The notes: a model not told the origin generated them from the sequence alone. A DNA stretch of 64,000 bases from Tenacibaculum mesophilum (GCF_003867075.1 NZ_CP032544.1:2164001-2228000), one strand, 5' to 3'; shown: positions 32,709-43,822, numbered from the stretch's first letter. Numbers and translations: made by a program.

Positions 32709-34070
32709 TTACGCAAATAAGGTAGCAAAAGCCTCTTCAATCTTACTCACTAAAATCAGTTTTATAGAATTATTTTTGCTAGTAATCTTGTTGTATTTTG
32801 AAGTCACAAATGTTTTATACCCTAACTTTTCAGCTTCGGTTATTCGTTGATCTATTTTAGAAACAGGACGAATTTCGCCTGCTAAACCAACTTCAGCTGC
32901 AAAACACACATCTGGATTGATGGCTAAATCTTGGTTTGATGATAAAATCGCTGCTACCACCGCTAAATCTATTGCTGGATCGTCTACATGAATTCCACCT
33001 GTTACATTTAAAAATACATCTTTCGCTCCTAACTTGAATCCTGCACGCTTTTCTAACACCGCCAAAATCATATGCAAGCGTTTTAAGTTATATCCTGTGG
33101 TAGTTCTTTGTGGTGTTCCATAAACCGCTGTTGAAACTAAGGCTTGAATTTCTATCATTAACGGACGAATACCTTCTAAGGTGGATGCAATCGCAGTTCC
33201 ACTTAAATCAGCATCTTTTTTCGAAATTAAAATTTCAGAAGGATTCGACACTTCCCGCAATCCATCTGATAACATTTCGTAGATTCCTAATTCAGCCGTA
33301 GAACCAAAACGATTTTTTTGTGAGCGTAAAATACGGTAGGTATGGTTTCGGTCGCCTTCAAACTGTAACACCACATCTACCATGTGCTCTAAAATCTTAG
33401 GCCCCGCAATATGTCCTTCTTTATTAATATGCCCGATTAATAATACGGGAGTTGCTGTTTCCTTCGCAAATTTGATGAGTTCTGCGGAAGTTTCTCGTAT
33501 TTGCGAAATACTTCCTGGAGAAGCTTCAATCGTATTCGTATGTAAGGTTTGGATAGAATCTATTACCAACACATCTGGCTGAACTTCTTCAATATTTTTA
33601 AAAATCTGTTGGGTATTCGTTTCAGTAAGAATTAAACAGTTAGGATTTTTTCCTTCGATACGTTCAGCACGCATTTTTATCTGCGACTGACTTTCTTCTC
33701 CAGACACATACAATACTTTTTGCGGAATTTGTAAAGCAATTTGTAACAACAACGTAGATTTACCAATTCCTGGTTCTCCGCCTAATAACACTACCGCTCC
33801 TTTCACCAATCCGCCACCTAAAACAGTATCTAACTCTTGATTCTTGGTGCCAAATCGCTCTTCTGGATTCAATTGAATATCTTCAACTCGTAAAGGTTTC
33901 GCTATTCTTTTTTGTGTGTTTGATGGCGATTTCCAACTTCTTTTTTCTTCTTTTTGAATCACTTCTTCAACAATAGTGTTCCATTCTTTACATGAGCCAC
34001 ATTGCCCTACCCATTGCGCGTGTTGCGCGCCACAGTTTTGACAGAAAAAAGTTGTTTTGGTTTTTGCCAT
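32709..34070 (-). CDS. radA: DNA repair protein RadA
   Basis: A 453-residue protein: a C4 zinc finger at the N-terminus (C10, C13, C24, C27 in CQNCGAQHAQWVGQCGSC), Walker A GGEPGIGKSTLLLQ near residue 97, the RadA motif SQKNRFGSTAELGIYEM, and a Lon-like C-terminal domain. RadA helps branch migration and processing of recombination intermediates. It is the last gene of the panC-panD-flippase-radA run and ends near the inverted repeat. Confidence 0.96.
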   Translation of the reverse strand: MAKTKTTFFCQNCGAQHAQWVGQCGSCKEWNTIVEEVIQKEEKRSWKSPSNTQKRIAKPLRVEDIQLNPEERFGTKNQELDTVLGGGLVKGAVVLLGGEPGIGKSTLLLQIALQIPQKVLYVSGEESQSQIKMRAERIEGKNPNCLILTETNTQQIFKNIEEVQPDVLVIDSIQTLHTNTIEASPGSISQIRETSAELIKFAKETATPVLLIGHINKEGHIAGPKILEHMVDVVLQFEGDRNHTYRILRSQKNRFGSTAELGIYEMLSDGLREVSNPSEILISKKDADLSGTAIASTLEGIRPLMIEIQALVSTAVYGTPQRTTTGYNLKRLHMILAVLEKRAGFKLGAKDVFLNVTGGIHVDDPAIDLAVVAAILSSNQDLAINPDVCFAAEVGLAGEIRPVSKIDQRITEAEKLGYKTFVTSKYNKITSKNNSIKLILVSKIEEAFATLFA

Positions 34071-34105
34071 TCGATTTGTAAGATTTACTTACAAAGAAAA
34101 GAAAA

Positions 34106-35056
34106 CTATTTGTTTTTATTATAGATGGGTAAGAACAAAAATGCTAACCCTCCAAAGACAATAATCATAGCCGTTTGAGCTGTCCACATAATCCAACCAA
34201 AGGCTGTTGCAGGTTCTTCTGCAATTCCAAATAAAGCCAAAGCTCCAGCTACGGCAACAGGATACAATCCTATCCCTCCATTAGTCGCCGCAATCGCAAA
34301 TCCACCAGCGATAAACCCGATTAAAACACCTCCTAACGGAACCTGTAATCCATCAATTGCTGGAATGGTTGCCCAAAACATTAACACATACATTACCCAA
34401 ATAAATACGGTATGAAATATGAATGCCCATTTATGTTGCATTTTCAAAATACTGGTTACTCCCTCAATTAATCCTGCTACAAAATTTTTGATTTTTAGTC
34501 CAATTCCTGATTGCGCTTTTTTTACAAACCTTGTAAAAATCATAAACACTAAAACCAAACCACCAATAAGAATTCCAATTTTCATTGGATTAAAATTCTC
34601 GGTTAGTAATTCAAAAATAAAATCAAACTGTACAAAAAGTGTGATTACTATGATGCTAAGCATCATGATTAAATCTGCCATTCGTTCGGCAACAATAGTA
34701 CCAAAACCTTTTTCAAACGGAATGTTTTCATAATTAGTCATTACAGCTGCACGAGACACTTCCCCTGCTCTTGGCACTGCATAATTTACCAAATACGCTA
34801 CTAAAACCGCCATAGTACTATTGCCAAAATCTGGTTTATACCCCATAGGCTCCAACAAAAACTTCCAACGATAAGCACGAGATAAGTGACTTAACACCCC
34901 AAAAAACAGTCCTAAAGCTATCCATCCGTAATTAGCATCTTTAAAATATTGTACTAAGGTTTCAATTGAAATTTTTGACAATGAATACCAAACTAAAAAA
35001 CCTCCCAAAATGAGAGGTAATAGTATTTTTGTGATTTTCTTTACTGATATACTCAA
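34106..35056 (-). CDS. UPF0104 / LPG-synthase-TM-like membrane protein (flippase-like)
   Basis: A 316-residue protein with eight or more hydrophobic segments. The family signature is visible: GVLSHLSRAYRWKFLLEPMG and NYAVPRAGEVSRAAVMTNYE, with GIGLYPVAVAGALALFGI near the end. Related proteins (MprF flippase domain, AglD) transport lipids or act with glycosyltransferases. The start is TTG at 35056, one base after the panD stop; no ATG lies near the expected N-terminus. A link to pantothenate is not obvious; the order is common in Flavobacteria. Confidence 0.85.
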   Translation of the reverse strand: MSISVKKITKILLPLILGGFLVWYSLSKISIETLVQYFKDANYGWIALGLFFGVLSHLSRAYRWKFLLEPMGYKPDFGNSTMAVLVAYLVNYAVPRAGEVSRAAVMTNYENIPFEKGFGTIVAERMADLIMMLSIIVITLFVQFDFIFELLTENFNPMKIGILIGGLVLVFMIFTRFVKKAQSGIGLKIKNFVAGLIEGVTSILKMQHKWAFIFHTVFIWVMYVLMFWATIPAIDGLQVPLGGVLIGFIAGGFAIAATNGGIGLYPVAVAGALALFGIAEEPATAFGWIMWTAQTAMIIVFGGLAFLFLPIYNKNK

Positions 35057-35057
35057 A

Positions 35058-35408
35058 CTATTCTAGCAAGTTGTTTTCTTCGTTAGGAAATACTAATTGT
35101 GGTTTAAACTTTTTGGCTTCTTCTAACTCCATAAAAGCATATACAATTAAGATAAGTACATCTCCTTTTTGAACCCTACGAGCTGCTGCTCCATTCAAAG
35201 TAATTTCACCACTCTTTCTTGGTCCTGGAATTGCATAGGTTTCTAAACGCTCTCCATTATTGTTATTCACAATCTGTACACGTTCTCCTTCAATAATTCC
35301 AGCAGCATCCATTAAATCTTCATCAATGGTGATACTTCCTATATAATTTAAATCCGCGTTGGTTACTTTAACGCGGTGTATTTTAGATTTTACTACTTGT
35401 ACTAACAT
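35058..35408 (-). CDS. panD: Aspartate 1-decarboxylase
   Basis: A 116-residue proenzyme. It is expected to self-cleave between G24 and S25 ([10 protein letters not shown]) to form the pyruvoyl cofactor, and carries the [20 protein letters not shown] and [19 protein letters not shown] segments. It makes beta-alanine from aspartate for pantothenate, together with PanC encoded 88 bases upstream. Confidence 0.97.
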   Translation of the reverse strand: MLVQVVKSKIHRVKVTNADLNYIGSITIDEDLMDAAGIIEGERVQIVNNNNGERLETYAIPGPRKSGEITLNGAAARRVQKGDVLILIVYAFMELEEAKKFKPQLVFPNEENNLLE

Positions 35409-35496
35409 GCTGCAAAAATAATTGTTTTTTAATGAATACTAGATTGTTTTTTGATGATTTTAACATTATTACAAAGCTCATTCTTAAGCTCAAACA

Positions 35497-36345
35497 TTAA
35501 CTCTTTAAACGAATATTATCTATCAAGCGAATGTCTCCAGCAAAAACAGCTATAAACGCACGATACTTCATATTTTCTTTAGTCTCTGTTACCGTTTGCA
35601 ATGTTTTTTCATCTGCAATGGTAAAATATTCTAATTCAAGTAACGGATGATTTTTAAATTGTTTTTTCACCCATTTTGTTAACTCTTTTGGATCTTTTAC
35701 TCCAAATTTCTTTTTTGCTTTTTTTAATGTTTTATAGATAAATGGTGCAGCTTCACGGTATTCTTTTGTTAATCTCGTATTTCGAGAACTCATAGCCAAC
35801 CCATCATCTTCTCTAAAAATTGGTCTTCCTTTAATTTTTACTGGTAAGTTATATTTTTCTACTAACTTTTTAATAATTTGCAATTGCTGAAAATCTTTTT
35901 CACCAAAATAAGCAGTATCTGGTTCTACTATTTCAAATAACGTTTTTACTATTGTTCCAACACCATCAAAATGACCATCTCTAAACCTCCCTTCCATTTG
36001 ATGTTCTAGCCCATCAAAATCAAACTTTTCTGATGTAATATTTTCGGCATATATTTCTTCTACTGAAGGAAAGAACAACACATCACAATTAGCAGACGTT
36101 AACAACTCCACATCACTTTCATAAGTCTTGGGATATTTATCTAAATCTTCTTTATTATCAAACTGTGTAGGATTTACAAAAACACTAACTACTGCAATAT
36201 CATTCTTCTTTTTTGCTCTTCTAATAAGCGATAAATGCCCTTGATGAAGAGCCCCCATAGTTGGAACAAACCCGATTGATTTTTTATCCTTTTTTTGAGA
36301 TGATAAAAACTCTTTTATTTCAGATTTTCTTGTGAAAATTTTCAT
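35497..36345 (-). CDS. panC: Pantothenate synthetase
   Basis: A 282-residue adenylate-forming ligase joining pantoate and beta-alanine. Key segments: FVPTMGALHQGHLSLIRRAK (ATP-binding HIGH-like), SVFVNPTQFD, EGRFRDGHFDGVGTIVKTLF, YFGEKDFQQLQIIKK, and the KMSKS-like MSSRNTRL. The first gene of the panC-panD unit. Its -7 element lies 23 bases upstream, and the divergent starch-synthase-like gene starts 97 bases away. Confidence 0.97.
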   Translation of the reverse strand: MKIFTRKSEIKEFLSSQKKDKKSIGFVPTMGALHQGHLSLIRRAKKKNDIAVVSVFVNPTQFDNKEDLDKYPKTYESDVELLTSANCDVLFFPSVEEIYAENITSEKFDFDGLEHQMEGRFRDGHFDGVGTIVKTLFEIVEPDTAYFGEKDFQQLQIIKKLVEKYNLPVKIKGRPIFREDDGLAMSSRNTRLTKEYREAAPFIYKTLKKAKKKFGVKDPKELTKWVKKQFKNHPLLELEYFTIADEKTLQTVTETKENMKYRAFIAVFAGDIRLIDNIRLKS

Positions 36346-36367
36346 TGTTATTTAATTGAAATGCATG

Positions 36368-36375
36368 CAAAATTA
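36368..36375 (-). promoter_or_regulatory. Probable -7 promoter element of panC
   Basis: TAATTTTG on the minus strand (TAnnTTTG), 23 bases from the ATG. It lies 33 bases from the opposing -7 at 36408, so the two promoters overlap back to back. Confidence 0.5.
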
Positions 36376-36407
36376 GCAATTTAACACGATTTTTGCATTA
36401 ATTTTCG

Positions 36408-36415
36408 TATTTTTG
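36408..36415 (+). promoter_or_regulatory. Probable -7 promoter element of the 36442 gene
   Basis: TATTTTTG fits TAnnTTTG and is followed by CACC; the ATG lies 27 bases downstream. The nearest TTTG is only 12 bases further up, so no good -33 is seen. Confidence 0.5.
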
Positions 36416-36441
36416 CACCTTCAATAAAAGAGACCGATTTA

Positions 36442-37257
36442 ATGAAGGATAAGAGAATTTTATATGTTTCATCAGAGGTAACACCATATTTACCAGAAAC
36501 AGAATTATCGTCTACCGCATTTAACGTTGCTAAAAATGCACATTCTAAAGGAATTCAAACCCGTATTTTCATGCCTCGATTTGGGGTGATTAATGAGCGA
36601 AGGCATCAGTTACACGAAGTTATTCGTCTATCGGGTATGAACCTAATTATTAACGACATGGATATGCCTTTAATAATTAAGGTTGCATCCATTCCTAAAG
36701 AAAGAATGCAAGTATACTTTATTGACAATGATGAATATTTTAAGCGTAAAGCAGTTTATTCTGACGAAGACGATAAGCTTTTTGAAGATAACGATGAGCG
36801 TATGATTTTCTTCGCTAAAGGTGTAGTTGAAACCGTTAAAAAATTAAACTGGGCTCCTGATATTATTCATGTTCATGGATGGATGGCATCTTTATTACCT
36901 CTATATTTAAGAGAATATTATAAAGAAGAACCTTTGTTTGCAGAAAGTAAGATTGTAACTTCGCTTTACAATAGTGACATTGAAGATTTAAATAAAGAAA
37001 TGGCTAATAAAGTTCGTTTTGATAAGATTGAGGAATCAAAGGTAGCAACTATCGAAACACCGAGTCATTTAAACATTTTGAAAAGTGCTATTGAAAACTC
37101 AGATGCTATCATAAAAGGCAGTGAAGTTTTACCGGAAGAAGTTGAAACCTATATTAATAACAATAATGTAAAAGTTTTAGATTTTCAATCGGAAGAAACC
37201 TTAACTGAAGCATATTTAGAATTTTATAAAGATAACGTTTTAGAATTAAGCGAATAA
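36442..37257 (+). CDS. Glycogen/starch-synthase N-terminal-domain protein
   Basis: A 271-residue protein that starts RILYVSSEVTPYLPETELSS like the GT5 N-terminal (ADP-glucose synthase) Rossmann domain and has WAPDIIHVHGWMASLLPLYL. The C-terminal GT-B half, which binds the sugar nucleotide, is missing, and the KxGGL motif is replaced by PETELSS. It is unlikely to be an active synthase. Homologues of this length are usual in Flavobacteria beside panC and a DUF4270 gene. Its stop overlaps the DUF4270 start by one base (TAATG), so the two are likely made together. Confidence 0.8.
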   Translation: MKDKRILYVSSEVTPYLPETELSSTAFNVAKNAHSKGIQTRIFMPRFGVINERRHQLHEVIRLSGMNLIINDMDMPLIIKVASIPKERMQVYFIDNDEYFKRKAVYSDEDDKLFEDNDERMIFFAKGVVETVKKLNWAPDIIHVHGWMASLLPLYLREYYKEEPLFAESKIVTSLYNSDIEDLNKEMANKVRFDKIEESKVATIETPSHLNILKSAIENSDAIIKGSEVLPEEVETYINNNNVKVLDFQSEETLTEAYLEFYKDNVLELSE

Positions 37258-38804
37258 TGATTAGAAAAATTGGTGTACTTGGTATTAGCTTGCTATGTTT
37301 AGTAACTATTACATCTTGTGAAAAAGACTTTAGTGAAGTTGGGACAAATGTTATTAATAATGACAAGTTTGAAACAGGAGAAATTCTATTGGATGTTAAA
37401 ATAACTCCAATAGACACAAAAAATGTACAAGCTGATAATATTAACGCTACTATTAGTGATTATTGGCTAGGAGTGTATAACAATCCTAATGCTGAAAAAA
37501 TTGAAGCGTCAATCATTTCTCAACTTGGTTATATACCAAACTTAAATAATAAAGACACAGATACCACTGTATTTAACCTTGATAAGGTTATCTTAAAAAT
37601 TCCATACCAAGCTACTTCTTTAGGCACAACCGATGGCGTTACTAGTTTTAAATTAGATTCTATTTTAGGTAATCCTGATATAGCAACTAATGTTCAGGTA
37701 CTAGAAAATGAAACATATTTAAATACATTAAACCCTAGTGATCCGTCTAAAAGAAATACTTTTTTTTCTGATAATGAATATTTAGGTGACAACGTATTAA
37801 GTGAAGGAGGTATTTATGAATTAAAACCTAAAGCCACAGATACTACTTTTATTTTTGACAGAATTGACAGGTCTTCTTCATTAACAAGCACAACAACTTA
37901 CAAAGATACTGTCAGAGCTTTAAACTCTCAAAACCTTAAGGTTCCATTTTTAGCAATTCCATTGGATATAACAAAAATGAAAGCATTATTTTGGGATAAA
38001 TTTCATAGAGTAGAATTTGCATCTAAGGAAGCTTTTGACAATTATTTTAGAGGAATTAAAATAGTCGCTACAGGAAGTGATGGGTCACTAGTTCCTTTAA
38101 ATCTAGCTTCTTCACCTACTCCATCTGTAGATTTCCTGTACACTAAATCTGATATTGATGGAACAACTATAAAAAAAACCACTGAGGGCACATATAGCTT
38201 TCCTCTTTCTGGTGTAAGAAATAGTATTTATAAAATGACTCCTGCTGCAAATCCAGCTCCCGCTAACAACTTTGTTATTCAAGGAACAGCTGGTAGGATT
38301 GCAGAAGTTGAAATTTTAGACGAGACAAAAGTTCAAGAATTAAAAAGTAATAACTGGCTAATCAACGATGCCTCACTTACTTTTTATATAAACCAAACAA
38401 TTAATAATGATGCCAATGTTATTCCTCAGCAATTATTCTTATATCAAAATAAGAAAAACGAGGCAGGCGGCATTTCACCAACTCAGTTAACAGATGCTTA
38501 TGTTGATCCAGCTTCATTTAGCGGAGTTTTAAAGAAAACTGACGATGATAACCCTGAAAAATATACTTTTAGAATTACCGATTACATTTCCAAACTATTA
38601 TCGGGAGAAGAAAACACAACTACTGATCCTTTAGTTTTAAAAGTATACAATCCTACAGATGCCCCTGTAGTTAATAATGTTTTAACAACCTCTGTTAAAT
38701 CCTATAACTGGAACCCAAGGGCTGTAACATTGTTAGATGGTAATGAGACTACTAACGGAACTAAAAGAGCTGTTTTAAAAATATCATATTCAAAAGAAAA
38801 GTAA
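37257..38804 (+). CDS. DUF4270 lipoprotein
   Basis: A 515-residue protein with a lipobox ending LVTITSC near residue 21, then EKDFSEVGTNVI, the DUF4270 opening. It is beta-rich, with DYWLGVYNNP near residue 69 and a C-terminal RFRITDYISKLLSG. No enzymatic residues are known. It is anchored by lipid, probably to the outer membrane. It is coupled to the starch-synthase-like gene upstream and is followed after five bases by glmS, hinting at a cell-envelope or glycan context. Confidence 0.87.
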   Translation: MIRKIGVLGISLLCLVTITSCEKDFSEVGTNVINNDKFETGEILLDVKITPIDTKNVQADNINATISDYWLGVYNNPNAEKIEASIISQLGYIPNLNNKDTDTTVFNLDKVILKIPYQATSLGTTDGVTSFKLDSILGNPDIATNVQVLENETYLNTLNPSDPSKRNTFFSDNEYLGDNVLSEGGIYELKPKATDTTFIFDRIDRSSSLTSTTTYKDTVRALNSQNLKVPFLAIPLDITKMKALFWDKFHRVEFASKEAFDNYFRGIKIVATGSDGSLVPLNLASSPTPSVDFLYTKSDIDGTTIKKTTEGTYSFPLSGVRNSIYKMTPAANPAPANNFVIQGTAGRIAEVEILDETKVQELKSNNWLINDASLTFYINQTINNDANVIPQQLFLYQNKKNEAGGISPTQLTDAYVDPASFSGVLKKTDDDNPEKYTFRITDYISKLLSGEENTTTDPLVLKVYNPTDAPVVNNVLTTSVKSYNWNPRAVTLLDGNETTNGTKRAVLKISYSKEK

Positions 38805-38809
38805 GTTGT

Positions 38810-40666
38810 ATGTGTGGAATTACTGGATATATTGGACATAGAGAAGCTTATCCAATTGTAATTAATGGATTAAAGCGTTTAGAATATAGAGGTTATGATA
38901 GTGCGGGAATCATGATGTATGATGGTGAAACAATGCACTTATCAAAAACCAAAGGAAAAGTTTCTGATTTAGAGACAATTACAAACAAAGAAGAAAAAAG
39001 AAAAAATGGCAAAATAGGCATTGGACATACTCGTTGGGCAACACATGGCGTTCCTAATGATATAAATTCTCATCCTCATTTTTCTCAATCTGAAAATCTT
39101 GTAATTGTTCATAATGGAATTATAGAAAACTATGATACCATTAAAAAAGAATTGCTTTCTAGAGGCTATGAATTTAAAAGTGATACCGATACTGAGGTTT
39201 TAGTAAACCTTATTGAAGAAATAAAAAAAAGCGAGGAATGTAAATTAGGAAAAGCTGTTCAATTAGCTTTAACCAATGTAATTGGAGCTTATGCAATTGC
39301 TGTTTTTGACAAAACAAAACCTAATGAATTAGTCGTAGCTCGATTAGGTAGCCCTATTGCTATTGGGGTTGGAAAAAACAACGAAGAGTTTTTCGTAGCT
39401 TCTGATGCTTCTCCTTTTATTGAATATACAAAAGATGCTATTTACCTTGAAGATGGTGAATTAGCTATTATAAAAAAGGATAAAGGGATTAAAGTTCGTA
39501 AAATTGAGAGTGATAAAGAAATTGATGCGAATATTCAAAAACTACAATTAAGTCTTGAACAGATAGAAAAAGGTGGTTATGATCACTTTATGTTGAAAGA
39601 AATATATGAACAACCTAAAGCTATTATAGATACTTACAGGGGAAGAATGTTAGCTAATGAGGGAATTATACGAATGGCTGGTGTTGATGATAATATGTCT
39701 AAATTCTTAAACGCAGACAGAATTATCGTTGTAGCTTGTGGTACTTCTTGGCATGCAGGGTTGGTTGGAGAATATCTTTTTGAAGATATGGCACGTATTC
39801 CTGTTGAAGTTGAATATGCCTCAGAGTTTAGATATCGTAATCCTATTATTACCCCAAAAGATGTAGTAATTGCCATTTCTCAGTCTGGTGAAACAGCTGA
39901 TACTTTAGCTGCTATTAAACTTGCTAAATCTAAAGGAGCTTTTGTTTTTGGTATTTGTAACGTAGTAGGCTCTTCAATTGCTAGGGAAACACATGCTGGT
40001 GCTTATACGCATGCTGGTCCAGAAATTGGAGTAGCTTCAACTAAAGCATTCACAACACAGATAACAGTACTTTCTCTAATTGCTTTAAAACTAGCACAAG
40101 CTAAAGGAACTTTATCAACATCTGCAGTAAATACTTATTTACAAACGATGCAACAAATTCCTACTCAGGTAGAAAGTTTATTGAAAATTGATTCCCAAGT
40201 TAAAGAAATAGCAGCCGTATATAAAGACGCTAAAAACTGTTTGTATTTAGGTAGAGGGTTTAACTTTCCTGTTGCTTTAGAAGGGGCTTTAAAACTAAAA
40301 GAAATCTCTTACATTCATGCTGAAGGGTATCCTGCTGCTGAAATGAAACACGGACCGATTGCCTTAATTGATGAAAACATGCCTGTTTTTGTCATTGCAA
40401 CAAGTAGAGGACATTACGAAAAAGTAGTAAGTAATATTCAAGAAATTAAGTCTCGTAGCGGTAAAATAGTAGCAATTGTTACGGAAGGTGATGAAACAGT
40501 TAAGGAAATAGCTGACCATGTAATTGAAATACCAGATACAGAAGAAGCTTTTTCTCCTTTATTAACTACAATACCACTCCAATTACTTTCATACCATATA
40601 GCAGTAATGTTGGATAAAAATGTTGACCAACCAAGAAACTTAGCAAAATCGGTTACTGTAGAGTAA
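38810..40666 (+). CDS. glmS: Glutamine-fructose-6-phosphate aminotransferase (isomerizing)
   Basis: A 618-residue enzyme. The N-terminal glutaminase has catalytic C2 (MCGITGYIGHR) and HTRWATHGVPN. The SIS isomerase domains hold VACGTSWHAGLVGEY, ISQSGETADTLAAI and GPEIGVASTKAFTTQ, and the C-terminal ends DQPRNLAKSVTVE. It makes glucosamine-6-phosphate, the entry to peptidoglycan and lipopolysaccharide sugars. It is the last gene of a three-gene unit and is followed by a terminator. Confidence 0.97.
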   Translation: MCGITGYIGHREAYPIVINGLKRLEYRGYDSAGIMMYDGETMHLSKTKGKVSDLETITNKEEKRKNGKIGIGHTRWATHGVPNDINSHPHFSQSENLVIVHNGIIENYDTIKKELLSRGYEFKSDTDTEVLVNLIEEIKKSEECKLGKAVQLALTNVIGAYAIAVFDKTKPNELVVARLGSPIAIGVGKNNEEFFVASDASPFIEYTKDAIYLEDGELAIIKKDKGIKVRKIESDKEIDANIQKLQLSLEQIEKGGYDHFMLKEIYEQPKAIIDTYRGRMLANEGIIRMAGVDDNMSKFLNADRIIVVACGTSWHAGLVGEYLFEDMARIPVEVEYASEFRYRNPIITPKDVVIAISQSGETADTLAAIKLAKSKGAFVFGICNVVGSSIARETHAGAYTHAGPEIGVASTKAFTTQITVLSLIALKLAQAKGTLSTSAVNTYLQTMQQIPTQVESLLKIDSQVKEIAAVYKDAKNCLYLGRGFNFPVALEGALKLKEISYIHAEGYPAAEMKHGPIALIDENMPVFVIATSRGHYEKVVSNIQEIKSRSGKIVAIVTEGDETVKEIADHVIEIPDTEEAFSPLLTTIPLQLLSYHIAVMLDKNVDQPRNLAKSVTVE

Positions 40667-40689
40667 CAATTGATTTTATTCAAAATACA

Positions 40690-40718
40690 AATCCTGAGAG
40701 TTTTCTCAGGATTTTTTT
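40690..40718. terminator. Terminator between glmS and the convergent gene
   Basis: AATCCTGAGA and TCTCAGGATT around GTTT, followed by a T-run. It lies just beyond the stop of the convergent gene. Confidence 0.85.
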
Positions 40719-41676
40719 ATCTATCTTTTTCTAGAGTAATATAAACAGGAAAATGATCTGAAAACCCGCCCTTATAAAAAGGTCCTATAAAAGTTCTAAA
40801 CGGACTTCCTTCATATTTCCCATTGAATATTTTTAACCAATCTCTATTATAAATTTTTGCATCTAAAAATGTGTACTTACTTTTTTTCTCATCAAAAAAA
40901 TCTCTAGAAAACATAATCTGATCAAATAAATGCCATTCTTTGAAATGAGTGGTTGTTCCTTTACCTCTTTTATATAAAGGCTTCATTGGGTTATACAAAT
41001 CATCTGACATCAAATACTCTTCAACACTTTTATTTACGGGGTTATCATTAAAATCTCCCATAATAATAAACTTTGCAGTACTTTCTTCTTCTTTAATCTT
41101 ATCCATAACACTTCGAGTCAATTGGGCTGCTTTTATCCTATTATTTTCAGTTTCTGACACCCCTTCTCTACGTGAAGGCCAATGGTTAACTAAAACGTAT
41201 ACTATTTCATCATTAAGCATCCCTTTAACCACTAATAAATCACGCGTATAATCTACCCCACCTTCTTCATCGTTTAATAAAAGTGAATGCGTTTCTGAAA
41301 ATATAACCTTAAAAAAATCTTTGTTATACATCAAAGCAACATCAATACCTCTTTCGTCTGGTGAATCGTAATGAACATAATCATAATTAAATCTTGACAG
41401 GTTTTTGTGCTTTACTAAATCGTTTACAACAATGGCATTTTCAACCTCAACCAATCCTATAATAACAGGTGGATATGCTGATTGGTTATTTCCTAACTGA
41501 CTAATAACAGATGTTATTTTTCTAAGTTTATGACCATACTTTTTTCTATTCCATCTTAGTTTACCATTTGGTGTAAAATCATCATCAAAAGTATTTGGAT
41601 TATCTACAGTATCGAATAAATTTTCAACATTATAAAAAGCAATCGTATATCTATTTTTTCTCTTATTTGCTGTCAT
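40717..41676 (-). CDS. Endonuclease/exonuclease/phosphatase family protein
   Basis: A 319-residue metal-dependent hydrolase. Motifs in order: YNVENLFDT (Asn), GLVEVEN (Glu, metal), DERGIDVALMY, NHWPSRREG, IMGDFNDNP and GGFSDHFPVY (catalytic His). Members cleave phosphodiesters in nucleic acids or phosphoinositides. There is no signal peptide, so it is probably cytoplasmic; the substrate is unknown. It is a single gene, convergent with glmS. A near-consensus TATTTTCG is present upstream. Confidence 0.88.
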   Translation of the reverse strand: MTANKRKNRYTIAFYNVENLFDTVDNPNTFDDDFTPNGKLRWNRKKYGHKLRKITSVISQLGNNQSAYPPVIIGLVEVENAIVVNDLVKHKNLSRFNYDYVHYDSPDERGIDVALMYNKDFFKVIFSETHSLLLNDEEGGVDYTRDLLVVKGMLNDEIVYVLVNHWPSRREGVSETENNRIKAAQLTRSVMDKIKEEESTAKFIIMGDFNDNPVNKSVEEYLMSDDLYNPMKPLYKRGKGTTTHFKEWHLFDQIMFSRDFFDEKKSKYTFLDAKIYNRDWLKIFNGKYEGSPFRTFIGPFYKGGFSDHFPVYITLEKDR

Positions 41677-42011
41677 TTAAAAAAATTATCATTCGAAAAT
41701 ACAAAAATCAAGCAAGCTTTATAACATAAAGCTAACCTTAAGTATTTAGGTATTCGATAAATTTTAAAAAACAATCTTATATATTTTAATAAAAATCACT
41801 AAACTGTTTAAAATTCATCAAAAAAGAAACTTAAAAAAAGAAATATATTCAATATTAATTATTTGTAAAACAGTTATAAGGCGCTTATTTATTTTACTTT
41901 AAAACAATATTTTATTAATTACCAACATCCAATTAAAAGCCTCATTTACAATACTTTTACAGTGTTAAATTTTAACAAACAAACTTAAAACAAACCCTAA
42001 AACTCTAAAAA
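41677..42011. other. Intergenic region of about 335 bases
   Basis: Very AT-rich leader region between two divergent genes. The only signals seen are TATTTTCG on the minus strand near 41700 and TACTTTTA at 41952-41959 on the plus strand, both one base off the -7 consensus. No ORF, RNA or repeat is apparent. Confidence 0.5.
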
Positions 42012-42344
42012 ATGAAAAAGTTATTTGTATTAATGTTCGTCACTCTAATGAGTACTTCAGTTTTTTCAACAAACGAAAATCCTGCAAAAGAGAAAATTAG
42101 AACAAAAATCGTTGAACTATTAGGTAACCCTAACTTTGTTCTAGATAAAGAAGTAAAAACTACCGTAGAATTTTTAATAAACAAAAACGGAGAAATAGTT
42201 ATTTTGAATGTTAACTGTGATACTGAACAAGTTTGTCACTATGTAAAAAGCAGATTAAATTATAAGTTTATAAATAATGAATTTAAGTTAAAAAACCATA
42301 TTTATAAAATGCCTTTAACTATACAGAAAAGTAGTAGTAAGTAA
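42012..42344 (+). CDS. Small secreted protein resembling a TonB C-terminal fold
   Basis: A 110-residue protein with a signal peptide (MSTSVFS). The mature part contains VEFLINKNGEIVILNVNCDT and ends YKMPLTIQKSSSK, similar to the strand order of small TonB-C-like proteins in Flavobacteria. It has two cysteines (CDTEQVC). The function is not known. It stands alone and is followed by a perfect palindromic terminator. Confidence 0.65.
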   Translation: MKKLFVLMFVTLMSTSVFSTNENPAKEKIRTKIVELLGNPNFVLDKEVKTTVEFLINKNGEIVILNVNCDTEQVCHYVKSRLNYKFINNEFKLKNHIYKMPLTIQKSSSK

Positions 42345-42370
42345 TTACTTACCGATTATCCCCTAATAAA

Positions 42371-42402
42371 AAAGCCTCATAGAAATATTTCTATGAGGCT
42401 TT
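42371..42402. terminator. Palindromic terminator between the small secreted gene and gdhA
   Basis: AAAGCCTCATAGAAAT followed directly by its reverse complement, a 16-bp perfect palindrome that works in both directions. Confidence 0.8.
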
Positions 42403-42421
42403 AATGTTATTATCTATAAAA

Positions 42422-43789
<1,368 letters not shown>

Positions 43790-43814
43790 TTATAATATTA
43801 ACAATTTTACTATG

Positions 43815-43822
43815 CAAATATA
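43815..43822 (-). promoter_or_regulatory. Probable -7 promoter element of gdhA
   Basis: TATATTTG on the minus strand fits TAnnTTTG. Confidence 0.5.
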
